This document shows positions 1-10,776 of a stretch of DNA of 64,000 nt, piece by piece. The notes below the pieces were generated by a model, which was given only the letters and a program-made list of their open reading frames with translations, had not been told where the DNA came from and did not search any database. Every line of letters starts with the position of its first letter. Position 1 is the stretch's first letter. The DNA comes from Phragmites australis (Eukaryota; Streptophyta; Magnoliopsida; Poales; Poaceae): the NCBI RefSeq assembly GCF_958298935.1, contig NC_084921.1:2552001-2616000 (forward strand). Reading direction: 5' to 3'. A program made the position numbers and the translations under genes.

Positions 1-835
1 CTACTGTTCTTATCGGATTGTTGGTGTTAACAACTTTTTTGAGCCATTGGGAAAATAGCGGGTTCGAGGCTATAAATACCCCTCCACTCAGTCATTTGAA
101 GGTGTGACATGCTACTGGAGTCTAGAGGAAGCTCATACACACTGAAGAAGATGTTGAAGCCACCGAAGTGCTTAAAGTGATCATCCAAAACGATTAAGAA
201 TAAGATTAGAGAGTGTTTAATGCTTATAGGTCTAGAGTGAGTTGTAGTTTGAAGAAGGGATCAAAGAGTGGTCCTAGCTTGTACCGAGAGGTACACCAGC
301 ATCTTTGAGTCTTGGTGACTTGTCGACATCTTGAGCCTTGGTGGCTTAAGTTTGTTGACCCTTTGATTTGGTGTGGAGTGGCAGCAAGACACTGGTCTTA
401 GTGGCTCAAGCTCCAAAGTGATCACGGCGACAAGTGATCGGAATAGAGACTAGTGGTGAGATCTTGTCTTGGTGGGTTGATGGCTCATCCGGCTTGAGGC
501 ATAAGAGTTATGACCGGGTGTCAACTAGGAGCATATCCTTGGTGGAGTTCCAACAGTAGACTAGGGGTGGCAGTCATACTATCGATACCATGGGATAAAA
601 ATCCCTTGTGCTAAGTTTGTCTCTCTACCTTATTTACGTTTCCGTATTTACATACTTATAATTTACCTTGCTAGAGTAGGTTGCAATCCTCTTAAGCGGT
701 AGAGTAGACACACTAGATAAACCTAGAGCACAATAGAAATTGAGAGATTTATCTTGTAAAGTTTTTAAAGCTAATTTGCTTTAAGTTTCTAAGTGTGCTA
801 ATTCACCCCTTCTTAGGACATCACCGTTCCTCACA
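1..835 (+). repeat. 5' LTR (partial) of the copia element
   Basis: The segment is collinear with the last half of the 3' LTR: both share a TATA box in the context GGCTATAAATAC (about 67-78 here, 5748-5759 there) and the same end, CACCGTTCCTCACA. It ends in CA at 835, directly before the primer binding site. Its first ~750 bp lie outside the window. Confidence 0.88.
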
Positions 836-837
836 AT

Positions 838-849
838 TGGTATCAGAGC
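838..849 (+). other. Primer binding site, initiator-tRNA-Met type
   Basis: TGGTATCAGAGC lies three bases after the 5' LTR end. This is the standard initiator-methionine tRNA complement used by plant copia elements and it fixes the LTR boundary and element orientation. Confidence 0.9.
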
Positions 850-903
850 CTCGTGCTCTTGATAAGCTTAACATCCTAGAGAGCTGTGACATTCGGAGTT
901 GGG

Positions 904-3480
904 ATGGATGCCCATAGAGCTTTACATTTCGATGGCACAAATTACCTCCGTTAGAAAATTACAATGTCTTATTATTTGCAAGCCACGGGTCTAGAAGTTT
1001 GGAGGGTCACTGATGAGCCTATGGCTCCTTCAGATACTACCAATACCACTAATAATCCTCAAATCATACAAGATCCAATTACAAAAGCACGTGCACGACA
1101 ATTAGATCACCAAGTGAACTTGTTTCTTGCTGTTCATACTTTCTTGGATGGATTCATACTAAATCTTGTGATATTTTATTACTTAGGAACATAGGAGAAG
1201 CACCACAATCTTACCCAGGTATCACCCCTCGGAGTACTCGGACTTGAGGCTGAGCTCTAGTCATGGTCGTGGTCGAGGTTGTGGTCGTGGTTGAGTCGCA
1301 GGATAACACGTCAGTAAAACGGGCATAACTCTCTCATACGAAGTCCGTTTTAGAAAATCTTGGACATTATGAAAAGCTTAGGACGAGCCCTTTTCAATGG
1401 ATATGAGCTCGTCCAAATATTCCTTATAGTATAGTCAGAGTCGAAGAAATAAGGTGTTACACCATCGTTTTGAACCTAGTTGGGTCTTATAATCATGTCG
1501 GGGTCGGAGTCCAGGTTATGTACGTCTCTTTCCACAGCTGCACAACCCTAGGTCAACCTCCTCACAACCCTCCTATATATACACAGTATCCGTCGTAGTT
1601 TAGACTTGGGTTTTGTTTAGATTATTTTGTTTTATACAATTTCGTCGCTTGTTCAGTTTGTGGAACCTCAACTCGAGTACTTCATTGGTAATTAGCAATA
1701 TTCAGATTACATCTACCTGTTTTTTACTTGTGTTCTCGATTCGCTTGCAGGAAAAGCCTTCTTGGCAAGGTCAATCGCGTCTTGGCACGGTTGATAACCA
1801 CAGAGTAGTAGTGTAGTGGTTGTGAAGGTTCTCAATCTGTTCTGTTTGAAACCTTTAGATCATCAATGTCGAAACTACACTAATCGACTCATCATATTAT
1901 CTTCGGAAGATCGGATAAACACACATTAGTCACCAAGGAAGGGTTGAGACCTCGTATCACCAACAAGGAGACGCAATTAGATGTATTAGCAAAGAGTATT
2001 CTTTTATCATATTTAAATATTGATGCATTTAATCATGTTTATTCTCTCACCAATGCTCATGATATTTAGAATAATCTCATTGAAATAATGAAGACGTAAA
2101 AGATGTGTGCAATGAAAAATATCATGTGCTTGTTACTAAGCTCAATAGCATCAAATAATTTATCTATGAAAGTGCAAATGATATGTACCCATATTTGAAT
2201 ATTCTTGTCAATGAGATCAATGGGTTAGGTTTGACATCAATAGATGATGATCAAGTGGTAAGAAGAATACTTCAAGCTCTTCTTCTGAAGTACAAATTGA
2301 CAGTCTCCATCATCTACGACAACAACGATATCAAGAAGTTGACTCTGAGTCAAGTGCTTGGTAAAATCACTGTCCATGAGATGATCATGAACATAGGGAT
2401 GGAAGCCTCTTCCTCATCCGACGTCAAGAACCTTGCTCTCACAAGAAAGCCAGCACTATGCCCACACATGAAGGTGAAGATGAGAAGGTAAGAGCAAGAG
2501 TTAAGCTCAAGCGAAGATGAAGAGAGCAATGGAGATGATGAGAAAATCATATCAAGTGATGAAGAAATGGACCCTGAAGTCATCAAGCTCATCTCTCAAG
2601 TGGAGAAGAACATCAAGAAGATCAATGGCAAGATTGATCATCAAATCTGCAAGAAATACTTGGTCAAAAATATTGATCACATCAAGAAGGAGAAGAAGAC
2701 TAAAAGCAAGAAGGAGACAAGGGATAAAGCCAAAGCATTTGCGAGCATGTGAAGATGTGTGAGTGAAGATGAAGATTCAAGTTCAAGTAATGAGAGATTC
2801 ACTTATTCACTCCTCCAAGAGAAGCTATTCCTCAAGGTCATCATCATGCAAGTTGTCGTCGTGCAAGTCATCACACAAGTGTCTTATGGCCAAAGATATG
2901 GATAACGATGTAAGTAATGATGAATCCGATGAGGATTCTCCCTCCTATGATAAACTCCTTCATTTGATCAATAAGCAACAAAGAGCCCTTTCAAAATAAT
3001 CTAAGGAACTTAAGAAATTTAATGCACTTAATGACATTCATACTACCTTTTTTTTTCTTCTAATTATGAACAATTATTGAGTAAATTCAATTTGCTAAAC
3101 AAGGAGCATGATGAGCTTAAGGCTAAATTTGAGTGCATTAAATATCAAACTAATGCCCCTTTGTATCAATCTACATCTATATTTAATTTTAATCCTAAGC
3201 TAGATGCTTGTACTTCTTGTAATGATTTAATTGATTTATCTAGCTCACCCCTTTACTATGAGATATGTGTTGAGAATATTCATGTAGAACCATCTAATGA
3301 ACTCATTGCATAAGAAAATGATGAGCTTAAGTAAGAAGTAGAAAAGCGCAAAAAAAGACTTAGCAAGATTAAAGGACAAGAACCATATCCAAACTCTTTT
3401 AGAGAACTATGCTACTATAGTAAATAAGCTTGCAGAGGGGTACACCGTGACATGCTTCAAATGTCATCAAGAAGGCCACA
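904..3480 (+). pseudogene. Degenerate copia gag (UBN2-type capsid, CCHC-like knuckle)
   Basis: An ATG at 904 opens with a FDGTNYLR motif, the typical start of SIRE-type Gag; a TAG follows within 20 codons, where Trp is expected. The capsid resumes after about 1985 and is readable around 2183-2490 (MYPYLNILVNEINGLGL, then VVRRIL and VLGKITVHEM). It continues through a Lys/Ser-rich linker to a zinc knuckle near 3450 (CFKCHQEGHKSFQY), in which the last Cys has become Tyr. Several stops and frameshifts rule out one protein. Family Gag packages element RNA into virus-like particles; this copy cannot do so. Confidence 0.8.
1196..1985. mobile_element. Foreign segment interrupting gag, origin not identified
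   Basis: The Gag frame is lost at about 1193 and resumes at about 1985. The ~790 bp between has no Gag similarity I can recognise. It contains a TATA-like stretch (CTATATATACAC near 1572) and promoter- or leader-like sequence similar in style to grass LTR elements. I see no clean termini or target duplication, so it could be a truncated insertion or a lineage-specific spacer. Confidence 0.35.
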
Positions 3481-4735
3481 AGTCCTTCCAATATAAGGAA
3501 GTCCAAAAGGAGATCAAAGAGAAGAAGAAGATTATGAACATCTCCAATAAGACCTTCAATATTTACATCAAGCTTAACTACAAGACCAAGGCTAAGAGCA
3601 ACCATTACAAACTCAAGAGAAAGAATAATGACAAAGTGGTTGCACAAATGGTTGGGAGAAAGGACCGGGGGTGGAGGGTGCCCAAGGAAGTCATCACAAA
3701 TATAAAGGGGACCCAATCGGTGTGGGTTCCAAAGAAGATTTGAAGTCCACAAGTCGGCTTGAGGATTTGAAGACTTGGCTCACAAGATGAAGTGAAAGTT
3801 CAGGCAAAAAAGCCAAGTGTATAAGATTGAACCCATTAATGAAGATAATGATCACCATATATCCAAATCCAAATCCAAAGTTAATAAGGTAGCTAGACTT
3901 TTGTTCATGCTTTTTAAACCGTTAACTTGTCTATGATTGCATATGCTTATTTCAATATATTGCATTGCCCGGTGTAGTTTTTCATATGATAGGTTGCTTG
4001 TGTTTATCTCTAACCCATGAACAACCTATATTGTTTATTAGTTATAAGTTTTCTTTTATGACACTAGTTTCACAATTGGTATCTTTTTTGTGTGCTATGA
4101 TCTAAACTATAGGATAAATTCCTATTATTATTAATAACAAGTGCAAATATCTCGTAAGTATTCAATACTCGTATGCACATATTTAGAAGGACTATATCCT
4201 ATGGGTTGTGATTTTTAGACTAACATGTATTGCTAGATGTATCTTTTGTAGTCTAATGAAGAAATCAACACATCACTGGAGGTATGCAATGCCTAAATGC
4301 TTTAATTGGTATCATTGTCAATTTATTTATATATTTAAGCTACCTCTATGCATGATATGACTTAAACTTCCTACCTCTATTTATTATCTAGATGTGCATA
4401 TATTGCTACATTTCTACAAGTGGTATCCACAAGTAGGTCTTATTATATGTGTGCACAAATAACGAGGGTTTAGATTATATCATGTGAGTTTCATGAATGA
4501 TGATTCTTGTTTGTCTTTCTCAATTGATATCAATATCGCCTATTCTTACAATCGGTATATCTTTTTAATTGGTATCATTTCATTGGATCATGATTTATGA
4601 AGCTCTCTCTCACGTGCTCTAACATTTTTCCTCGAGTTCAACTTATCTGTAGCCTTTTTTGAGATTGTTGACAATTGGGGAGAAGTTTGATGACCAAAGT
4701 AAGAAGCAAGATACAAGATGTCTAGGAATGCCGAA

Positions 4736-4965
4736 GTTGACAAAGGGGGAGAAGAAGATACAAGAAAAAATATAAGGCACCTAGGTTGACAAAGGGGGAG
4801 AAGTTCTTGCATAGGTTAATCAAGGATGATAATGGCAATGGAGAAAGGGGAGTCATAACAAAGAGGGACTAAATGGTAAGGCTTTGTGCTCTTTATGATT
4901 AGTATCATTTATTATTTGCCACTTGCTTTGATTATGTTGTCATAAATCACAAAAAAGGAGGAGAT
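4736..4965 (+). other. Repeated purine-rich tracts and polypurine tract before the 3' LTR
   Basis: GTTGACAAAGGGGGAGAAG-like units occur at about 4736 and 4790, a further GGAGAAAGGGGAG tract lies near 4839, and AAAAAAGGAGGAGAT sits directly before the LTR start at 4966. The last is the expected plus-strand priming site. Multiple upstream copies are a known peculiarity of SIRE-type elements. Confidence 0.7.
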
Positions 4966-6555
4966 TGTAACGAAAATGGCCCTATTAGACCATATTTGTG
5001 ATTTTGGTGATTAAAGACAACATAGTTATTGAGACTAGCATGTTTATTAAGAATATATGTTAATAGGTCTCATGAATGTAATACATCAAGAAGCCACTGT
5101 AGTTGGGACAAAGTTTGATGGAATTGGAAAATTCATAGGAAGATTTTCCCCATCGGAAGGTCCGATGCAGAGGAGTTTGCACTCATCAGAGCATTGTGTC
5201 CACATGTTGATAGCCTGATCGGATAGTCTGATGAATAGGATATGAACTCATTGGAGTATTTTTGACAGGGGAAGAAGGCTGAGGACCTCACCGGATAATC
5301 CGGTGATCTGCACTAGGTAACACCATAGTTTCATGCAGATAAGAATACAAGTGTAGAAGACTAAAGATCAACCCACCGGATGATCCGATGCTTGGTTTGC
5401 GCACACCGGATTATAGTATTGGAGCATTTCTTGCAGATGTGACTATAAGTATTTAAGAATGAAAAACAACCCGCCAGTGCTCTAAAGATGAATGCAGTGG
5501 AGCATTTTATACAGAGAGGCTGCAAAGGCTCGGAAGGGTCAAGATAACTCACTTGAAGGTCTAGTGATAGATTTGAAGGCACATCGGAGTGTTCAATGTT
5601 CACATAGGTATTGAGTGGAGTTCCAAAGGCTAGTTTTTGAGGTTGTACTCACCAGATGATCCGGTGTTAGTACTACTGTTCTCACCAGATCATCCTATGT
5701 TAACAGCTTTTCTGAGCTGTTGGGAAAATGGCTAGTTGACGGGTTTGAGGCTATAAATACCTCTTCACTCAGTCAAATGAAGGTGTGGTATGCTGCTAGA
5801 GTCTAGAGGAAGCTCATACACACCTGAGAAGACATCCAAGCCATTAAAGTACTTAAAGTAATCATCCAAGGTAATTAAGCACAAGATTAGATAATGTTTA
5901 GTGCTTATAGGCCTAGAGTGAGTTGTTGTTAGGTGCTATAGCTTGAAGAAGATATCAAGGAATGATCTTAGCTTCTACTAATAGGTACACCATCACCATG
6001 GAGTCTTGGTGACTCACTGGCATCTTGGGTCTTGATGGCTCAAGCTTGTTGACCTTTCGACTTGGTGTGGAGCGGCGGCAAGATATGTGTACGGGGATAT
6101 GGAGACCCTTGCCTTGGTGGCTTAAGCTTCAAAGTGATCACAATGGCAAGTGACCGGAAGAGAGGCTAGTGCTGATACCTTGACTTGGTGACTCATCCGG
6201 ATTGAGATCTTGCCTTGGTGGCTTGGTAGCTCAAGAGTCATGACCGGGTACCGACCGGGAGCATATCCTTGATGGAGCTCCAACATGGACTAGGGGTGGG
6301 ATAAATGTCATCGATACCACATGATAAAAATCCTTGTGCTGAGTTTGTCTCTCCACCTTATATACGTTTTCGCATTTACCTTGCTATAGTAGGTTGCAAT
6401 TCTCTTGAGCGGTAGAGTAGACACACTAGATAAACCTAGAGCACATTTAGATAGAAATCGAGATATGTTTATCTGTGAAGTTTTTGGAGCCAATTAGGTT
6501 TAGTTTTGAAGTGTCTTGATTCATTTCCCCTCTTAGGACGTCACCGTTCCTCACA
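4966..6555 (+). repeat. 3' LTR of the copia element (1590 bp)
   Basis: It begins TGTAACGAAAATGG directly after the polypurine tract and ends CTCACA, matching the end of the 5' copy. The TATA box lies near 5752. Internal CCGGATGATCCG-like palindromes recur between about 5280 and 5700. It is followed by sequence of an unrelated repeat (6558-6800), giving a sharp 3' boundary. Confidence 0.88.
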
Positions 6556-6557
6556 AC

Positions 6558-6800
6558 CATCGATCACACATTGTTCATAATATCGATCACATATTATTCA
6601 TAACACAAAACACAGACATTTACATATCACAAAGGTTAAGAACATCACACAGATACACATCATACATTATTCTGAACACATAAACCTAGCTACTTAAACA
6701 TAATCCCTAGCTATACATCATTGGTCGATCGATGCCTACTTCCAGAAGACGAAATGATTGACATCATGGTGATACCGTCTTCTAAAAAGACAAAATGATT
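6558..6800 (+). repeat. Fragment related to 24636-24885
   Basis: The run from CATCGATCACACATTG through the paired AAGACGAAATGATTGACATC and AAGACAAAATGATTG motifs matches 24636-24885 base for base with scattered changes. It is therefore a second, truncated copy of the DNA-transposon-like repeat at 22917-25850. The copia 3' LTR abuts it on the left and Tat-like gypsy sequence follows on the right. Confidence 0.75.
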
Positions 6801-6809
6801 GAAATCACG

Positions 6810-7410
6810 TTGAATATCTAACTATGGGGTATATATGCATAAGGAATACACCGTATACAGATAGGGTACACGCGCGTATACTTAACAACTCCAGATATTA
6901 TAGAATCAAATCTGTGGTACCTAATACACCCGAAAATCTAGAAGGTGTATACTTGGAAGGTCTCGATTGGTTACCCAACTCGAGTACGGCTAGTATCTCA
7001 ATTGGATCACTTGTTTTGTCTTGGTGGACAAGATGAAGGACTCCTTATCGATTACGGCTAGATAGGAGGTGGTACATCAGCCCTACATAAGGCAGGGACA
7101 CAAACCCCCGGAGGGACATCAGCCCTACATAACTCAGGCATACACATCTTGATGCAAGCACCAAGATCATAGGAGATACTCGGTGACTTTATCTCTAGTT
7201 TAGTTTAGATTCGATCTATTCCTTGTAATAGATCTAGCTCCATTGCTTATACTAAATAGAATACATATAAATCAACATCTATACAGGACGTAGGGTGTTA
7301 CTCCAATCGGAGGTCCAAACCTGTCTACATCGTGTCTCTCGTTTCTTACTCGATCCCTGATTAATGAAGGTAACCTCGTTATTTATGGGTACATTGTCGG
7401 GAATGAATCT
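6810..7410 (+). repeat. Probable 5' LTR/leader of the Tat-like element
   Basis: The segment lies directly upstream of Gag and contains GACGTAGGGTGTTAC near 7288, a motif common in cereal gypsy LTRs, and ends near TCTTCGACA (about 7413). A duplicated ACATCAGCCCTACATAA unit occurs at about 7074 and 7118. No second copy is seen downstream and no canonical primer binding site is recognisable, so the exact LTR end is not fixed. Confidence 0.45.
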
Positions 7411-7419
7411 TCGACAGCT

Positions 7420-9538
7420 AGAGTGCTAGTTAGGGGCCTTCTTCTGCTCTCAGGATCGATTATGTCTCGAGTGCACGTCTGCACTGGATTCTCCAATGTC
7501 GGCTTCTATCACCACTTCGAGTCAGCGGAGGTCATCTACGCATCACCTCTAGTAGGATCAGAGATCACATTCGGAACTATGGTTTTTTGCTGGGATGATC
7601 AGGGTGGACCGATCCACATTGGTATTATCGAGTCTAGCCCATTGGACTCAAACCATCTAGTCTAGCCCATTGGATGCAAACCACGAGGTGGGACACCTCG
7701 AGTGGGATCCCATGGAGCTGAATATTTTACAATTCACAGACACTGACAACGACGATGAATGTCACGAGAGTGGTACCAATGGCTCCATCGACAGCCAGAG
7801 TTGCTAAACAGATCAATTTGTGTTCATGACTGGAGGAGTTGCTGGTGCACCCCCAGACCCGACCATGAAAGATCTAAATGTCATGGTAAATGATAGTGCC
7901 AGAATTCATGAGGATCCAATAGTAGCAGCCACCGCCCACGGTACCAACATTGCCAAAAATATACCACCAGAGACGTCTGCGGCTAGGGCCTTGCGTGCCC
8001 CTGACACAAGCCCTCATCGTTAGATTGTCAGAGCAGGTGCCTCCTGGCCTTCAACGACGACTCCCGGTGGGCACGCCCCCACCACCAGTGGTCCTAAAAT
8101 TGAGAAACGAACTCCCTCAAGACAACCATCATGGGGCTTCATCATCTCAACTGCAACCAAGCCACGGTAGTGATGTTTTCAGTACTCTAGAGGCTAATGT
8201 CCAGGGAGATCATCTGATTCTAAGATCCCTTCTTGAGTTGGATCCAATGAATCCCTTAACCCCTATTGTTAACCTGGTTAAGACTTTACTCGACGCGGCT
8301 CAAATCCAAGCTGCTCGAGTAAACAATCCTAGCGACTCTAGGCACCACAACCGACAAGGTGCAGGTTCAAGGAGCCACAGACACGGATGCTCTCGAGTGG
8401 AGGTGTCGCAAGCAGGAAGCTCAGGAGGTCGACCTCGAGTACAACCTTGCAGGTTGAACTGCAATTGCCCCTTCCATCAGCATGATCTACGGAGAGTGAT
8501 AGACAACCGTTACAAAGAATGCTGTGAGGATGATTGAAGGGATAGAACGGTCGATGTGAACCCCCTCTGGTTCGAAGGGATAGGCATGATAATCCATCCC
8601 TGTCTCCTCCTGAAGAATTCAACAGAGGTTGTGAAGCTTTTGTATATGAGATTCGATCGATACGGTGGCCCGAGAAGTTCAAAGCAGGTTCGATCCACAA
8701 GTATGACGGGAAGCTCAACCTTAAGGAGTGGTTACAGAGCTATACCAGTGTTATTTGAGCAGCCGACAGTGACAACAGGGTGATGGCCAATTATCTATTA
8801 ACCCCCCTTGATGGACATGCGAGGTCCTGGTTGCTTAACCTGCCACCCAATTCGATTAATTCATGGGCCAAGCTGAAGACTCAATTCATTGCAAACTTCC
8901 AGGGTACGTTCGAGCGCCCAGGGATGGAAGACGATCTTCATCAACTGACTCAGGGTATGGATGAATCCCATCGAGACTTTGTTTGTAGGTTCAATGATAG
9001 GCATAATACGATCTCGGACATCTTCGACCATTTAGTCATCATCGCTTTCAAGCAAGACGTTCAGGACAAAGATCTGGTCAGGAAGCTGGCTACCTGGAAG
9101 ATTCATACGATTATGGAGCTTTTTGAGTTGGCCGATAAGTACGCAAAGCATGTCGAAGCCTAGGTACATGCTAAGAATCCTCAATCTAGTAAGGACAAGC
9201 CCGAGTCCTCGAAGAATGAGGGTAAGAAGAATAAACCTGGTGACAAGCTCAAAGGCCTAGACAAGACTATAGCTGTGGTCGATAGGAGCAAGTCGCGCAA
9301 CACCGTAGATAACAAAGGTCTGAGCCGAGGTGGTGGCAAGTGGTGTCCCGTCCATCGGACCAACCAACATGACTTTGACGAATTCCACGTCATTAAAAAG
9401 AAGGTCGATGATAAGATCAAGTCCATCGTTTTTTAGTATCACATCAAACAGGCCAAGCCAGACGTTGAAGGTGATGAGCCTGGATTCTACGAGGCCGATC
9501 AAAGCTTGGCACACGTATGAGTCCAAGAGGTAGTACAA
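7420..9538 (+). pseudogene. Tat-like gypsy gag relic (retrotransposon gag domain, His/Cys knuckle)
   Basis: The clearest part is 8780-9163, where an open frame carries the capsid domain (YLLTPLDGHARSWLLNLP, then FIANFQGTFERPG and LFELADKYAKHVEA), the usual wording of Tat-clade Gag. Downstream at about 9340, WCPVHRTNQHDFDEFHVIK matches the short Cys/His motif that follows the capsid in this clade. The N-terminal half (7420-8540) is spread over several frames with stops. Gag would assemble the particle; this copy is dead. Confidence 0.75.
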
Positions 9539-9822
9539 GGCGGTCGAACGAGATGTTAACTTGGTTCTAAATAGGCCTATTTGCTATGGGTATGTATATT
9601 TCCTGACAAACCTGTTACAATAAGACCCACAGAAACACTATGGGCTCGAGAAAGGGATCCCACGAATATTGGGTAGCCACTATTAAATCAGGTCGACCGT
9701 CTATGTTTGGGTCGACCGTTTCATTTTCTATTAGAGTTTTATTTTTATTAATTTTCTATCAATCAATATTCTAATAGTATTGGAATTTCATAATAATGAA
9801 AGAAAAGAGGTAATAATTCAGA

Positions 9823-9886
9823 AAATTTAGGTGCCCTTGTTCGATAATAAGCACTAGCAGGTTGGTGAAGCATAATCCTAGCGTAG
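9823..9886 (-). pseudogene. clpP: clpP fragment (plastid protease subunit)
   Basis: On the minus strand the fragment reads [20 protein letters not shown]. This matches the segment of plastid ClpP around its catalytic His (an H-Q-P-A motif), with a few substitutions. Similarity ends abruptly on both sides. It has no start or end and is non-functional. Confidence 0.75.
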
Positions 9887-9928
9887 AAATAGATATCTAG
9901 AAAAAGAAACGAACTAATATATAGATAA

Positions 9929-10118
9929 CCCCAAAATGTTCCATCTTCCGAAAAAAAGTGGATTCGTTCCAGAAAGGTTCTAGAAGATGTTAATCGTAAG
10001 CAAGAAGATTGTTTACGAAGAAACAATAAGAAAAAATTGCATTCTGATACATAAGAGTTATATATGAATCAAAATAGTCTTTTATTTTCTTTTTTCAAAA
10101 GGAAAATCAACTGCATCT
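9929..10118 (-). pseudogene. matK: matK fragment (plastid group II intron maturase)
   Basis: On the minus strand the frame runs [12 protein letters not shown], a TGA where Arg is expected, then [22 protein letters not shown] and TFLERIHF, followed by a one-base frameshift into KMEHFG. This is the central, N-proximal part of grass matK. About 60 codons are present with one stop and one frameshift. In plastids matK sits in the trnK intron and helps splice group II introns; this copy is a nuclear relic. Confidence 0.85.
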
Positions 10119-10139
10119 TTTTCTCTAAAAAAGAAATCA

Positions 10140-10220
10140 TGGACTTTAGAAGAAGACTCAGAGGATGAATATGGGAGCCCAGAGGAAGATTCTATCTTAA
10201 CTATTGAGCATCGAGGAACA
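10140..10220 (+). pseudogene. rpoC2: rpoC2 fragment (grass-specific acidic insertion)
   Basis: The + frame reads [19 protein letters not shown] followed by IEHRGT. This corresponds to the repetitive acidic insertion that distinguishes grass plastid RNA polymerase subunit beta'' from that of other plants, with a few residues missing before IEHRGT. It runs without a frame change into the ndhK fragment. Confidence 0.7.
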
Positions 10221-10320
10221 CCAAATGATCTTTTGAATTGGTCAAGACTCTTCAGTTTATGGCCCCTTCTATATTGTACCGGTTGTTGTTTCATTGAATT
10301 TGCTACATTAATAGGCTTAC
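10218..10320 (+). pseudogene. ndhK: ndhK fragment (plastid NDH complex subunit)
   Basis: The frame reads [18 protein letters not shown] then [11 protein letters not shown]. This is the conserved start of NdhK, including the paired Cys of its iron-sulfur ligand motif. It is cut directly after LIG, where the gypsy protease frame resumes. It has no start codon of its own. Confidence 0.85.
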
Positions 10321-10324
10321 TGTT

Positions 10325-10772
10325 CAACCTCAAATTGTCGGAAGTTTCGATCACCTTTAATCAAGTCGACCATCCAGCCACGGTTCCACACCCTGGTCGG
10401 CATCCGGTTGTGGTCTAGCCGACTATCCTCAACATCAAATTTTCTCCAACCTTGGTCGACAGGGGTAGTTCTCTTAACCTCATCTTTGCCAAGACCTTAG
10501 ACAAGATGGGGATTGAAATGTTAGAGCTCAAGAAATGAGTTGAACCCTTCCACGACATAACTACGAACTCATTGACCATACCTCTTAGTCAGATTGAGTT
10601 GCCGATCACATTCGGTGCGCCTGATAACTTCCGCAAGGAGAAGCTGACTTTTGACATTGCGGACTTCGAGATGGCGTATAATGTAATCCCAGGCCGACCA
10701 ATGTTGGTCAAGTTCATGGCCGTGGTGCATTATGCATACCATATGCTCAAAAACCTCGATCCTAATGGGTTC
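10325..10772 (+). pseudogene. Tat-like gypsy aspartic protease relic
   Basis: The reading includes [19 protein letters not shown] followed by TLVDRGSSLNLIF, the protease active-site region of Tat-clade elements, in which the usual DGGSS reads DRGSS. It continues LPITFGAPDNFRKEKLTF and FEMAYNVIPGRPMLVKFMAV (the GRP flap) to a point near 10772, where the PIF-like element interrupts it. The same frame resumes after 11393 with TIRGDQCAVVKYDKQSLD. A TAG replaces a residue near 10417. Confidence 0.75.
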
Positions 10773-10776
10773 TTAA

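Larger units (their letters stand above)
1..6555 (+). mobile_element. Ty1/copia LTR retrotransposon, SIRE/Opie/Ji-like, gag only, 5' end cut by window
   Basis: The element has two related LTRs (1-835 partial, 4966-6555), a primer binding site right after the first and purine-rich tracts before the second. The 4.1-kb interior encodes only broken Gag relics. I find no copia protease, integrase, RT or RNase H between 3750 and 4965, so it is non-autonomous or deleted for pol. Gag wording (a UBN2-type domain followed by a CCHC-like knuckle) and the repeated purine-rich tracts before the 3' LTR resemble the SIRE/Maximus lineage, which includes maize Opie and Ji. The lineage is inferred; the LTR architecture is seen directly. 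The missing 5' end leaves the target duplication unverified. Confidence 0.85.
9730..10322. other. Plastid-derived DNA mosaic (NUPT) inserted between gag and protease
   Basis: Four stretches read as plastid genes that are far apart in plastid genomes: clpP (-, 9823-9886), matK (-, 9929-10118), rpoC2 (+, about 10140-10220) and ndhK (+, about 10218-10320). The gypsy frame stops before them and resumes at about 10325, where the protease domain begins. The segment is AT-rich like plastid DNA. The left limit is uncertain because 9700-9820 is AT-rich but not assigned to a gene. Identifications rest on protein motifs recalled from these families. Confidence 0.8.
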
